From positions 186,001-250,000 of the forward strand of contig DASXVX010000052.1 in the NCBI GenBank assembly GCA_036504075.1: a DNA stretch of 64,000 nt, read 5' to 3'. Of this stretch, positions 46,001 through 56,600 are shown one piece after another (position 1 is the first letter of the stretch; every line of letters starts with the position of its first letter). The notes under the pieces were generated by a model. It saw nothing but the letters and a program-made list of their open reading frames with translations. It ran no database searches and had not been told where the DNA came from. This DNA comes from DASXVX01 sp036504075. GTDB taxonomy: Bacteria > Bacillota > Sulfobacillia > Symbiobacteriales > Symbiobacteriaceae. The translations under genes and the position numbers were made by a program.

Positions 46001-47568
46001 TCAGCGACCGCCGGCTCTTTCGTCTCACCGATCGTCTCCAGGTGGCGCCGGACGCGGGTGCGGTCTCCGCGTACAACCAGCACCCGGGTATATGCACCGC
46101 TCAGGATCGCTGGGAGCGCCGTGATTCCATCCTCGATCTCGAGGTAGGCAATCCCGGAAGAGCGCAGGTAAAGCGCCTCGCCGTCCCGGCTCAGGTGCAT
46201 GCCACCGTCGCGCCACAACGGCCAGTTAAGCCCCACCGTTTTGCCGTTGCGGAGCCCCTGCTCACGCAACCGCTCTCTGACCTCCGCATAGGTGTCGAGG
46301 AACCGGTTGCCGATGGCGTAGTCGCACTGACCGAAGTCGCCCAGGAACGACGTCATGGACGAGAACATGACAAAGAAGTCCAGCGGCTCTGCCCGGGTTG
46401 CCACGTCCAGGGCAATTGTCCCCTGGATTTTCGGACTCAGCGTGGCATCGAACAGAGCCTGGTCCTTCTGCAGAATCATTTTCTCACCGGCACTGCCCGC
46501 GGCGTGAACGACACCATGCAACGGGCCGAACCGTTGGTTCACGGCCTGCACGACACCGTCCATATCCTCCAGGCTGGTGGTGTCCCCCCGGAGGTACAGC
46601 ACCTCGCCGCCGAGCCGGCGGATCTCCTCAATCTTCTCGGCTCTGGCCCTGTCCAGTTCGGATCGGCCGACCAGCACCAGGTTCGCGCGATACTGCTCGG
46701 AGAGGTAACGGGCAAAGATCTGACCCAGACCGCCCGCCCCACCGGTGATCAGATACGTGCCGCCCTGCCGGAACGGGACCGGCCCCTCCTGGTCAAGGCG
46801 CAGTTCCCGCGTCTTTCGGATCAGGCGCTGGCCGCGTTCATCGTACCGCACTTCGGCATGCGCCCCCGAACCCGGAGAGGTCACCTCGGCAAGGGCCACC
46901 CGGGCGATCGCCTGGGGACGGGCCGATTCACCTTGAACCTCCACAGTCGAAAAGGTGAGCCCGGGCATGACGAGGCTGATGGACCTGCAGTACCCCGCCA
47001 GCGCTTCCAGGAAGGGATTGGGCAGCGACAACTCCCGCTCGTATACGGTGACGAACCGGACGAGCGACTTGATCTTCGCCTGGGCAAACGCCTTGATCAG
47101 GTGAAAGACCGAGTGGATGCCCCGCCGCAGAAACTGCTCTGCCCAGCCAGCTTCGGTGCAGGCCGGGCCCCCCAGTTCCTCCAGGGAAGGCGCATTGGTG
47201 TCGTCCGCGCTCGTCGGCAAGGCCCACAGATGCAACACCCGGTCGGGGACCATGTTCTTCTCACGCAGTGACTTCAAACACGCCGCATAGTCACCGGGTT
47301 CGACGGGGTTGATCTCGTAAACGCCTTCCCCCACTTCCCGGAAGCAGGAGCCTGGCTGGACAATGATCAGTCTCCCGCCATCAGCCCCCCCGGCAAGACG
47401 GTTCCGCAGCATCTCCCAGGTCTCCGGTGTTCCGCCAAACACGAGTACATTCCCGGCAGCAGCAGAAGCTGCTGCCGGTTCCGACGCGACCCATGTGCCC
47501 GTGTAGTACATGAGTTCGGAGGTCTGGGACTGACTGGCGTTAGTTGATGAACCGCCATCTTTCGTCAT
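40072..47568 (-). CDS. Trans-AT PKS: KR-ACP-KS-ACP-KS-[ACP-like]-DH
   Basis: 2,498 residues from ATG 47568 (AAGGGG 9 bases upstream); an upstream TTG frame extends to 47628. The N-terminal ~500 residues are a KR with its structural half (GGTYLITGGAGGLG at ~268; Ser-Tyr-Asn in FSSMTSF...CDYAIGN), completing the module begun by the KS and dead DH of the preceding protein. ACP (~593, EYGFDSNGL), KS1 (~690-1134, Cys ~861, IEAHGTGT, KTNTGHLE), ACP (~1368, DYGFDSISL) and KS2 (~1461-1899, Cys ~1626) follow. Then a carrier-like insert without Ser (~1949-2021, EYGLGPLEAAHLL), a DH with intact RDHVVGGRMVLPG (~2204) and HPTLVDGALQ, and a short helical docking tail ending GGLYADD. KS1-ACP is a bare module and KS2-DH lacks a KR. 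Both ACPs have the GFDS form. Confidence 0.95.
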   Translation of the reverse strand: MTKDGGSSTNASQSQTSELMYYTGTWVASEPAAASAAAGNVLVFGGTPETWEMLRNRLAGGADGGRLIIVQPGSCFREVGEGVYEINPVEPGDYAACLKSLREKNMVPDRVLHLWALPTSADDTNAPSLEELGGPACTEAGWAEQFLRRGIHSVFHLIKAFAQAKIKSLVRFVTVYERELSLPNPFLEALAGYCRSISLVMPGLTFSTVEVQGESARPQAIARVALAEVTSPGSGAHAEVRYDERGQRLIRKTRELRLDQEGPVPFRQGGTYLITGGAGGLGQIFARYLSEQYRANLVLVGRSELDRARAEKIEEIRRLGGEVLYLRGDTTSLEDMDGVVQAVNQRFGPLHGVVHAAGSAGEKMILQKDQALFDATLSPKIQGTIALDVATRAEPLDFFVMFSSMTSFLGDFGQCDYAIGNRFLDTYAEVRERLREQGLRNGKTVGLNWPLWRDGGMHLSRDGEALYLRSSGIAYLEIEDGITALPAILSGAYTRVLVVRGDRTRVRRHLETIGETKEPAVADTKPAAAAPAPVPVQPVAGRAPVSSVQPPARPSNLPVETLVEQSLQRMAAAIIMLNPADLEVDANFGEYGFDSNGLKALAKQIGDTYSIELSPHIFFSHSTVRGLAGHMLEEFGDQVRSHYRQPGASTAPPQPAPVAAPSPRGRQLEPLVDKLRGHNRFGGGKPARERESVAIIGLAGIFPNAPDVDQFWRALESRRHLIREVPADRWDWRQYYGETSTEAAKHKSKWGGFIDDADKFDAPFFNISRREAELMDPQQRLLLQTAWKTFEDAGYKVSELSGRRIGVYMGFQFNDYQQMLYARLGVSRPQIATGNSSAVLANRISYLFNFRGPSEAIDTACSSSLITVHRAVQSVQSGESEMAIAGGVSLMLSPQTFLAVSLLGVMAPDGKCKTFDERANGYVRSEGVGTVLLKPLGKAIADGDHIYGVIRASAEGHGGRANSLTAPNAEAQAELLIQAYEQADFDPTTITYIEAHGTGTELGDPIEIDGLKRVFKELYQRKNKPWPPAERHCGIGSVKTNTGHLEPAAGIVGLTKVLLAIKHQRLPGTVHFTKLNPYINLDDSPLFIVEETKRWERLRADDGSELPLRTGVSSFGFGGSYAHLAIEEYLSPARQLEAAGPSVVVLSAKNKDRLRKYADNLAEYLKQHGDMYLPDVAYTLQTGREEMEERLAIVASDPAELAEVLSDYAAEREITGRGHTGHVKKGQDAVGLLVDGAEGQQFISAILRDGKLEKVAQLWVAGVAVDWNLLYPGQRPWKVTLPTYPFARESYWIPDDGEVAQVAPAVVAAAPVAPVAKPVVKKAPPPQSQVPVETLVEDEVRKIAAAILKIDAAQMDVQGNLGDYGFDSISLKEFADELGKAFSIEVLPTIFFAHGNVSSLAEYLLHEFGDTIKSRYAVSELARDAEAEEEEAGLAAEEPATTAEPVYATAPQGVQAPTGNEPVAIIGINGTFPGSASAEELWGHLENGQDLISEIPPDRWDWREYFGDYTTGKDKSNSKWGGFIQDVDKFDAQFFNISPLEAEMMDPQQRLFLQTVWKTIENAGYRPSELSGRQVGVYAGVQFSDYEDLLREVGETLPQMSTGVAHSVVSNRVSYLLNLKGPSESIDTACSSSLIAIHHAVRALRSGECELAVAGGVSLMLSVRSYLGAAKLGVLSPDGRCKTFDKGANGYVKGEGVGAVLLKPFSRAIEDGDHIYAVIRGTAQGHGGKAHSLTAPNPEAQARLLVRAYDDAGIDPTTVSYIEAHGTGTELGDPLETEGLKTAFRDLYEKHGKAWPPREPHCGVGSIKTNIGHLEPAAGIAGVTKLVMALQNGKLPATLHLREMNPYIDLKDSPFYIVRSTQPWHRLKDEQGNPIPRRAGVSSFGFGGAYAHVVLEEYEGSSGHTDSPDTEAPQLVLLSARTADSLRVYARELLDCLDDAPAGEEEALQWRYQENLRAMTAEILKVDPAQIDLTEPFGEYGLGPLEAAHLLERIKDHYQLDVAASAFSDVDSIETYARRLLGQQGSQPQQSARRCGSGRGFRLSDIAYTLQVGREPMEHRLAVVVFSKDELLEKLKAHLSGKSVADLFTGITEVLPGRSGQNVEKRRPRPAAAGSLSDTARAWVAGEEIDFTPLHTGFRRTRLPLPTYPFARTRHWVPKSATAHTQPETQQGSKLHPLLHVNVSTLREQKFILRLTGTEFFLRDHVVGGRMVLPGVAMLEMARAAGEISTEGPVRQIRNIVWTRPVAVTGDQAATGGSPVYVSLSPDEEKVSFEVFRDENGQRTRHAMGEILWADAAQPMAESRIPVSEIRSRCGRSTSGPECYAFFAGTGLQYGPGFQAIKFLYHSETEALARLELPAHLQAQSSQFVLHPTLVDGALQTVVGLLTGADPGSGRTFVPFSIGRLDLVGPLPGTCYAYARSTNAINADVARFDILVTDESGLTLLAIHDFSVRALPHSEATASAGKSPDLAELLLKLERGELDADEAEIALGGLYADD

Positions 47569-47635
47569 GAAGAGCATCCCCTTCGCTCGTTGGTCAGCGT
47601 GAGCAACATGCAGGCCTCCGTTGGCCAACCTTCCA

Positions 47636-50600
47636 TCAGGTAAGATTCGCCTGGGGTTCCGGGTGCGGGTAGTCCACAGCGATGGACCAGGGTTGCAGTT
47701 CCAGATCCGTCAGAGTGGCAAGAATCTGGCCGTTTTCGCTCAACAGATGCAGGGTGAGGGTGGAATCGCCGGTCTTTCCGGTCAGATAGGTGTAGACCTG
47801 GTCAGGCAGCGGCGCCATCAGGGCAAACTCGCGAAGCGAGACAGGGATGCTCCAGCCGGCACCCGGTGTGACTGCTTGCAGCCAGGCTCCTGCTACCTGA
47901 CAGGCAGCGGTCAGAAGCGTGGAGTCGTGCACGTAGTCGTGTTGCCCGCCGCTTACACCGGGCAGCTCCAGTTTGGCAAGGCATTCGATCTGCCCGGCGT
48001 GGATTTCACGAACCGCTTTGCGGCTCCACTTGTTCTCCCATTCGCTCCGCTGAAGAATATTCTGCAGCCTGGTCTTCACGCCCGGGTCACTGCACCGCTG
48101 GCGCAGGGCCGCCAGATCAACCTGGTCAGCCTTGCCCTGTGCAGAACGCGCACCCAGGCAAATCTGGCCCTGCCCATGAATCGTGCGGGCATCTGAACTG
48201 ACTTCAAACCAGGCCGTTGAGTCCTCCACCGGATACAGGCTGATCTGCAGGTCTTTCGGGTACCGGTCAACCAGGATCGGATCCGCCCAGACCACGTTTT
48301 GAATCCGGGTCACCGTACGCTCCGCAGCCGCTTCTCCGGCCACCCTGGCCATTTCAAGGAAGGCGGCGGCAGGCAGCATGCTGACGCCCGCCACGCTGTT
48401 CTGCAGCATGAAGGACGCTCCGCTCTCCAACTGCTTGCTAAATCTCTGCTCCTTGAAGGTGGAGACGTTCTGGTCGACAAGCGGGTGAAGCCTGGCGGCC
48501 GCCTTCCGGGCACCTGTGCCAGGCGTTCCGCCGCCGGTCGGGATCCAATAACGCTGGCGCTCAAACGGATAGGGGGGCAAGGCCGCTCGCACCGGCTCGT
48601 GACCTTCGTGCAGCCGGCTCCAATCGATCTCGGCACCGGCTGCCCAGAACCGCGCGATCGCCGCATGATTCCCTGCGCCCAGGGCCTTGTCTACGGCCTC
48701 CTGGTCCACGTCTGGCACCAGGGTCTTGATCACGCCGGTGAACAGCAGCTCAACATCGGTGTCACCCTGGTAGTAGCGACGGAGCTTCTCCGCCAGCTCC
48801 TCCATGGTCGTGGCAACAAGGGCCAGCCGGTACTTCATGGGCGGACGACCCACCTGCAGGGTGTAGGCGACGTTCCACAAGCCGGGCTGCCTCGGCCCCT
48901 CAACAGGCTGGTCGGCGTAGCGGGTGGCGAAGCTGTCGCGATACTCGGCCAGCAGGTAGCGGGCCATGGCATCCAGTGAAGGGAACGCAGACAGGGCTGC
49001 AGCGGTAGTGCCGAGGTTGTACCGCTGATTGAGCCGTTCCGTGAATCCGGCCCAGATCATCGGGTTGAACCCGAATTCATCGGGGTTGCCAAGCACGTCG
49101 AACTCTTCCGGTCTGGCACCCACCGCTTCGGCAGCCACGGAGACCAGCTCTTCGGTCAGTCGGGTCAGCCAGGCTCGCCCGCCGGCCCTCTCCTCCTGCC
49201 CGGAAGCCAGGAACGTCCGCACGCGGGCCGCAACCCGGCTTGCGTATTCCTTGAGCTTTTCCTCGGTTCGGGCCGAGAGGACGACCACCTGCGGCGCCCG
49301 TGAGACCCTGGCCGCCTCCGCGCTCCTGACCGTTTCCGGTTGATACTCTTCGACGATCACATGGGCGTTGGCACCGCCCGCACCAAACGAACTGATTCCC
49401 GCCCGCCTGGGGTAGGTCTTGCTCTTGCCGTTTTCCAGGAGCACCGGCTGCGTCCACTCGGTCAGGCGCCGCTGCACGTAGAAGGGCGAATCGACAAAGT
49501 CGATGTTGGGGTTCAGTTCGTCGGCGTGCAACGAGGGGGCCAACTCCCGATGCTTCATTTGCAGGAGTACCTTGGCCAGACCGGCCACACCCGCAGCCGC
49601 CTCGGTATGCCCGATGTTCGACTTGGCCGACCCAATCGCGCAGTACTGCTTGTCCCGGGTGAACTCGCCGTAGGCCCTGGTCAGACCGGCGACCTCGATG
49701 GGGTCGCCCAGAATGGTGCCAGTCCCGTGGGCCTCCAGGTAGCTGATGGTCCTGGGGTCGATCTCCGCCTTCTTCAGCGCGTCCACGATCAGGCTTGCCT
49801 GGGCATTGGGGTTGGGCACCGTGTACCCGTTGGTTCTGCCGCCCGAGTTAATGGCCGAACCCTTGATCACGCCGTAAATGTGGTTCCCGTCCTTGACCGC
49901 CTGGGACAGCGGCTTTAGTACAACCGCTCCCACGCCTTCGCCGGGCACGAACCCATCGGCATCCCGCCCGAAGCTGCGGCACTGGTAGTTCCCGGAGATC
50001 ATGTTCATCATGGAATACCGGACATAGTGAGCGGGGTGCAGGATCAGGTTGACGCCGCCGGCCAGCGCAATCCCGCACTCCCCGCGCTTGATGCTTTCGC
50101 AGGCCAGATGAATGGCCGTCAGTGAGGAGGAGCATGCGGAGTCGACGGCGAGGCTGGGCCCCTGGAAATTGAAGAAGAAGGAGACCCGGTTTGCGATGGA
50201 CCAGTAGGCCGAGTGCGCATTGGTGTCAACGCCGTTGGCCTGCGCCACGGCGCCCAGCCACTCGTAGTTGCAGTTCATGACGCCTACGAAGACGCCGACC
50301 CGGTGGTCGGCATCGTTTACCTCTTTGCGGGTGATTCCCCCGTCCTCAAAGGCCGACCAGGCCATCTCCAGGAAGAGCCGTTCCTGCGGGTCCATGGTCT
50401 CGGCTTCCATCGGGGAGATGTTGAACAGGAGCGGATCGAACTTATCGACATCGCTGATGAAGCCGCCCCACTTGCTGTATGCCTTCCCCTTCTTGCCCTT
50501 TTCGGCGTCATAGTGCTCCTCGTGCCCCCAGCGATCCCCGGGAACCTCTGAAATGCAGTTGACGCCGTGCTTCAGGTTCTCCCAGAACTGCTCCATGTCG

Positions 50601-53600
50601 CCGGCCATGGGGTAGCGCCCGGCCAAGCCGACCACGGCGATATCCTCTTCCCTGCGAGCGACAGGTGCTGCGGGTTCGGGCAGTGCAAGGGGATGTGCGG
50701 GCTCAGGCCGGGACACCACAAACCGGCTGGACGTGGTGGTCTCCGCCACCACTGCTCTTGCCGGTGCCTCGCCGAGGGCCTCGGGACGCCGCGGTTCCGA
50801 CCGCTGCGGCTCTGATGCGGGCGCCGCAGGTCCGAACAACGCCTGCAGGCGTTCAGCATGGTTGGCAGCAAAATACCCGGCCAGTCTTTCCAGGGTGTTG
50901 TACTCGAACATGAGCGTTTTGGGCAAGTGCTTGAAGTCCTGATCCAGCCGGCTGTTGATCTCCATGATCATGACCGAGTCCACACCATACTGGCCCAGTT
51001 CGGTACGGGCGCGAATCCGTTCAACCGGCAGGTTGATGGTCTGCGCCAGAATCTCCTTCAAGTAGCGTTCCGCCTGCTGAACCAGGACTTGATTCCCGCC
51101 GGCCCCGGCGGCCTCAGGTGCGATCGTCTCGACAGGTTCCTGCACCGCAGTGTCCGGAGCGATACTCTCCCCGCGCACCCGGAGCATCCGCTCGATCTTC
51201 TCACGGTCGCCAGTCGCTACGATCACCTGCTCAAGCCCGGTACGCCATGCGTCCGTCCATGCAGCGAGGCCGGCTTCCACACTCAGGGCCTTCATCCCCG
51301 AGTAGTCGAAATACAGCCCGGACTCCTGCCCGCGCAGCTTCATACCGCCCTCGTTCCAGAGCGGCCAGTTGATCGACAGCGTTCTGCCGGACCGGCACCC
51401 TTGTCGACGCAGGTGCTCCCGGTACGCCGCATACTGGTCCATGAAGCTGTTGCCCGAGGCATAGCTGCAAGCGCCAAAGTCGCCGAGCAGTGCTGCGACG
51501 GAAGAGAACATGGCAAAGAAGTCCAGGTTCTCCCCCTGGGTGGCCAGGTCCAGGTGAACCGTCCCGCGAACTTTCGGCCCGAGAATTTCCTCAAATTCGG
51601 ATCGGGAGACGGCGGTCACAGGAATCTCTCCGATCACGCCGGCGCAGTGAATCACGCCATCGATGCGATCATGCAGCCGTCTGGCAGTTACCACGGCGGC
51701 GGTGACTTCACCCAACTTCGTGACGTCTGCCTGGAGGTAATTGGCCTCCCCTCCCAGGTTTCGCAGCTCCTGGAGCAGGTTCTGCCTCGCCTCATCCGGG
51801 GCCGAGCGGCCCATCAGTATCAGCCGTGCCTGGTACCGCTGTGCAAGGTGGCGGGCCAGAATCATGCCCAGCCCACCCGCACCGCCGGAGATCAGGTAGA
51901 CGCCGCCGCTCTTGAGCGGAAGATCGGCAGCCGGGTTTCCGGCCGCCCTCCCGACGGGGCGAAGCTCCCGCACCGCCCGGCCCTCGCCGGTGTAGCGGAT
52001 TTCCGTCCCGTTGCTGTTCTCACGGACCGCAAGCTCGGCCGCCAACATGGAAGCAATCTGCCCCGCACCGCCGACCGGCTGATCAACCTGGAGTGTGATC
52101 AGTTCAAATCGGTGGTTTACCGTGGTCACGGAGCGCCCGAAACCGGCCGCCAGGCCGTACCAGGGGACGACAGGCTGCCCGTTTCCCGTAAATGCCAGGA
52201 TACACCGGACCCGATGGGACCACTGGCAGGCGGAGACCGCCTGGAAGAGGTACAGGAGCGAATAGAGCCCCTGGTCAAGAACGGCGTCGAGGCGACTGGT
52301 CTGATCCCCCACGCTGGTCTCCGCCCGGAGGTTCCAGAGGTGAAGGATCGAGTTCAGGCTCCGGCCGGTTCGGTCCAGGTCCTGGATCAGTTTCCGGTAG
52401 TCTTCCGGGCTGGTCGGATTGATCATGTACTGCCCATCACCCAGCTTGCGGAAAACCGCCCCCGGGGTGGCCAGAATCAGCTTCAGCCCGGCAGCGCCCT
52501 GCCACGCCGCCTCCAACCTGGCAAACCGCTCCGGGTCTTCATCCAATACGAGAATCGTTCCGGTGGGAATTTCGGCATGGCCGATGGCCGAGGACGGCGC
52601 CCAGACGGATTGGTAGTAGAGCACGTCCTGACTCGATCCCTTGAACTCCCTGGCACTGAAGTCCGTCAGCCTGACGGCAACTTCCCCTTGCTCGTCCAAA
52701 ATCGTCAGGTTGAACCGCAGCGTACCCGCCTCGCCGTCCTGGTTGAACACGGCGTAGGCATAGCACCGCTCTGGCAAGGGCCGGAACATCTCCAGACGCC
52801 CGAGCGAGAATGGCACAAAGGTCTTGCTGGCCAGCGACCGCTCGCGGCTCATCAGCCCGGCAACCGTGCGCAGGGCCCCGTCCAGCAGCGACGGATGCAG
52901 ACCAAACTGGGTGAACTGACCAGAAAGGGAGGCAGGCAGAGTCAGTCGGGAGATCGCTTCCCGGTTGCCGATATGGAGCTCATCGGTCACCTGGAACTCA
53001 GGGCCGTAGTCAAAACCGGCCTCCCTGAAGTTCCGGTAGATCTCATTCCGGCTCACTTGCACCCGGCAGCGGCCGAGGATCGACTGGTAGTCGACCCGCT
53101 CCGGCCCGACCGAGACGCCCTGGCCGACGATCTTCCCGCGGGAGTGGACCACCCGGTCCGCCCCGTTCAAGCTGTATACCTGATACGTAGCTCCGTCCTC
53201 TGCCGGATATAGACCAACGTGAACCGTCTTCTCGCCCCGTTCGACGACCACCGGCGTCTGCCATACCACGTCTGCCAGCGTGTTCACCGGGGCCAGGCCG
53301 GACAGTTCGCCCGCCACCCGGACCATCTCCAGGTAGGCCACTCCGGGAAGCACGGGTTGCCCTGCAACCACGTGCGCCCGTATGACAAAGTCTGCTTCGC
53401 TCAGTACCTTGGTGAAGGTCTGTTCCTTCAGGGTCGATTCGTTGGCGTCAAGCAGAGGGTGCAACCGAGAAGCCTCGACGGGTGTGTATCCGTTGTCCGC
53501 TGCCGGCGAGGGAGCAGAGACCCAGCACCGCTCCCGGGCAAATGGGTACCCGGGCAGCGACACCCGACGGCGCCGCTCTCCGCCATGCAGCAGGGTCCAA

Positions 53601-56600
53601 TCGACCGGGGTCCCGTTTACCCAGAGCCGGGCGATTTTTTCCAGGTTGCCCTTGCGCAGAATGGCCCGGACATACTCCTCTTCCTCGCTGTCGGTCTCGG
53701 TGAACACAGCCTGCTGCTCATTCCCCCGCCTCCAGCCGGTCTCGGCCTCATTCCCCGCCAGGAACTGTTCCAGCCTCTGCCGGAGTTCCTCGGCATTGGC
53801 GGCGATCATGGCCAACCGCTCCCCCATCGGCTCACGGCCGACCTGGAGGGTGTAGGCGACATCGGCAAGAGAGCAGCTTTCACCGTGACCGGCCAGATGA
53901 TCACACAGTTGCCGGGCCTTTTCTTTCAGCGCCGCTTCCGTCTGCGCAGACAGCACGACGAGCTGCGGGGGGCCTACGCCGCTGACAGTGGCGGACAGAT
54001 CCTCGTACTCCTCCAGGCTGACGTGCACATTGGTGCCACCGGCACCAAAGCCGCTCAGGCCGGCTCGGCGCGGGTAGACCTTTTCCATGCCGTTTTCCAC
54101 CACCACCGGACGCTTCCATTCCGCCAGATCCTGCTGGACGTAGAACGGGGTCTCCTCAAGGGTGATGTTGGGATTGAGCGTCGCCGAATGGAGGGACGGC
54201 ACAAGCTGCTTGTGCTGCATCTGCAGCAGGATCTTGGTAAGCCCCGCGACGCCTGCGGCCGACTCCAAATGGCCGATGTTGGACTTGGCCGAGCCGATGG
54301 CGCAGAACTGCCAGTCGGCGGTGAACTTTTCAAAGGCCTTTGTCAGCCCCGCAATCTCAATTGGGTCACCCAGTGCTGTGCCCGTGCCGTGCGCCTCGAT
54401 GAAGCTGACCGTCCGCGGGTGGACGCCAGCCTGCTCCAGGGTCTCGGCGATCAGGTCCGCCTGTGCAGCCGGGCTGGGAACGGAGAACCCATTGGTCCTC
54501 CCGCCGTGGTTCACGGCAATCCCCTTGATCACCGCGTAAATGTGATCCCCGTCAGCAATCGCCTTCTTCAGCGGCTTCAGCAGCACAGCCCCGACGCCTT
54601 CGCCGGGAACGTATCCGTCGCCACCGGAGCCAAAACTGTGGCACCGGCCGTCGGTGGAGAGGAAGTTCCCCTGGCAGAGGAACAGGTACTTGCTGGGATG
54701 CAGGGTCAGGTTTACGCCACCTGCAATCGCCAGTTCACAGCTGCCGCTTCGAATATGCTCATACGCAAGGCGCAACGCTTCAAGCGACGAGGAACATGCC
54801 GTATCAAGCGCCAGGCTGGGACCCTTGAAGTCCATGAAGTAGGAGACTCGGTTGGCGATGGACGAGAAGAACGAGCTGGTGGCATAGCCGTTCCCCCGCA
54901 AGTTCTCCTGAAGGCCGTGCAATTGGTAATGCGAATACATCGCGCCCACAAACACGCCGACCCGGGCGTTCCTGAGACTCGCCTTTGCGTAGCCGGCGTC
55001 CTCCACCGCCTGCCAGACGGTCTGCATGAACAGGCGCTCCTGTGGGTCGATCAGGGCGGCTTCACGAGGCGATATGTTAAAGAAAAGTGGGTCGAACTTA
55101 TCGACATCGTCGATAAACCCGCCCCACTTGCTGTAACTCTTCCCCTTCTTGCCGCGCCGCGGGTCGAAGTACTTCGAGTGGTCCCACCTGGCAGCCGGAA
55201 TCTCCGTAATGCAGTCCTTCCCGCTCCTGAGGTTCTCCCAGAACCGAGCTAGGTCCGGAGCCATGGGGTAACGTCCGCTCACCCCGACAATGGCCACATC
55301 ATCCATATGTTCCAGCGCCTGCGGCCCCGGCGGCACAACCATCACCTGGTGGCGTTCCGGCTGAACCACGGGCCAGGGTGCTTCCGCCCGGCGGGGCTCC
55401 GCCGGCTGATTCAGCTTCAAGTTGGCCACCAGCCTGGCCCGGAAACGCTCCATCAGATACACCGCCAGCCCGCTCAGGTTCTTGTACTCAAAGAATATGG
55501 TCTTGGGCACAGCCCCCAGATCCTGTTCCAGCCGGCGGCTGATCTCCATGATCATGACCGAGTCGATGCCGTACTTCTCCAGGTCGGTCTGCGCGTCGAG
55601 TTTCGCCGGCGGCACCTTGGCCGTCTCTGCCACAATCCGCTTGAGATAAGTTTCCGTCTGTCGCAGCAAGGTCTTCTCAAAGTCCGGGTCCTGGGCATGC
55701 TCCCCGGCTGCGGGCGCCGACGGCGTATCGCTCCCCGCATCCTGGTGAGCCATGCTCCCCTTCACTTTCAGGACTTTGTTGATCTTGTCGGCGTCTCCGG
55801 AAGTGACGACAAGCTGAGCCAGGTCCGTACGGAGCGCACTGACCAAAGCGGTGAGTCCGGGCTCGGTGCTCAATGCCCGCATGCCTGTATGGGTGGAGTA
55901 GACCGCGGCCTCGTTCTCCGGAAGCCCCATTCCGCCTGTCGCCCACATGGGCCAGTTGATGGAGATCGTCCGGCCGGGCCGCTTTCCCTCCCGGGCCAGT
56001 TGCTCTTTGAACGTAGCGTAGCTGTCCAGGAAGGCGTTGGCCGTGGCATAGCTGCACCCGCCGAAATCTCCAACCAGCGCCGAAACGGACGAGAAGAGGA
56101 CAAAAAAGTCCAGCGGTTCCGCCTGCGTCGCCTCGTCCAAATTAAGCGTTCCCAGCACCTTCGGAGCCAGCACCTTGCGGAACGAGGCCGGATCGGCCTG
56201 CGTGATGTCAGTGGCGCTCAGGACCCCGGCTGCATGGAACACACCCTGCACCCCGCCAAACTGCTCTTTCATGAACCGGACGACGCCTTGAACCGCCGCG
56301 TTGTCGGTCACGTCGGCCTGCAGGTAGAAAACCTCGGCGCCCAGCCGTTTTAGTTCGTCCAGGCGCGCCTGCTTTTCGGCATCGAGGGCAGAGCGGCCGG
56401 TAAGAACCATGCGGGCCTGGTACGACTTTGCCAGGTATCGAGCCACCACTATGCCCAGTCCACCGGCACCGCCGGTAATCAAATACGCGCCCCGAGTCCT
56501 GAAGGGCAACTCCCGGGTAAACAGGTTCTCAATCCCGACCGGTTCCACTTGCCTGACTTGCCGCTGATCGACCTGGTAGCGCACCTCCTGACCATGGAGG

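Noticed and set aside
45235..55252. Very long plus-strand frames opposite the PKS genes (45235-47271, 50858-53212, 53219-55252).
   Set aside because: These are antisense shadows of high-G+C PKS codons. The minus-strand frames have complete enzyme domains.
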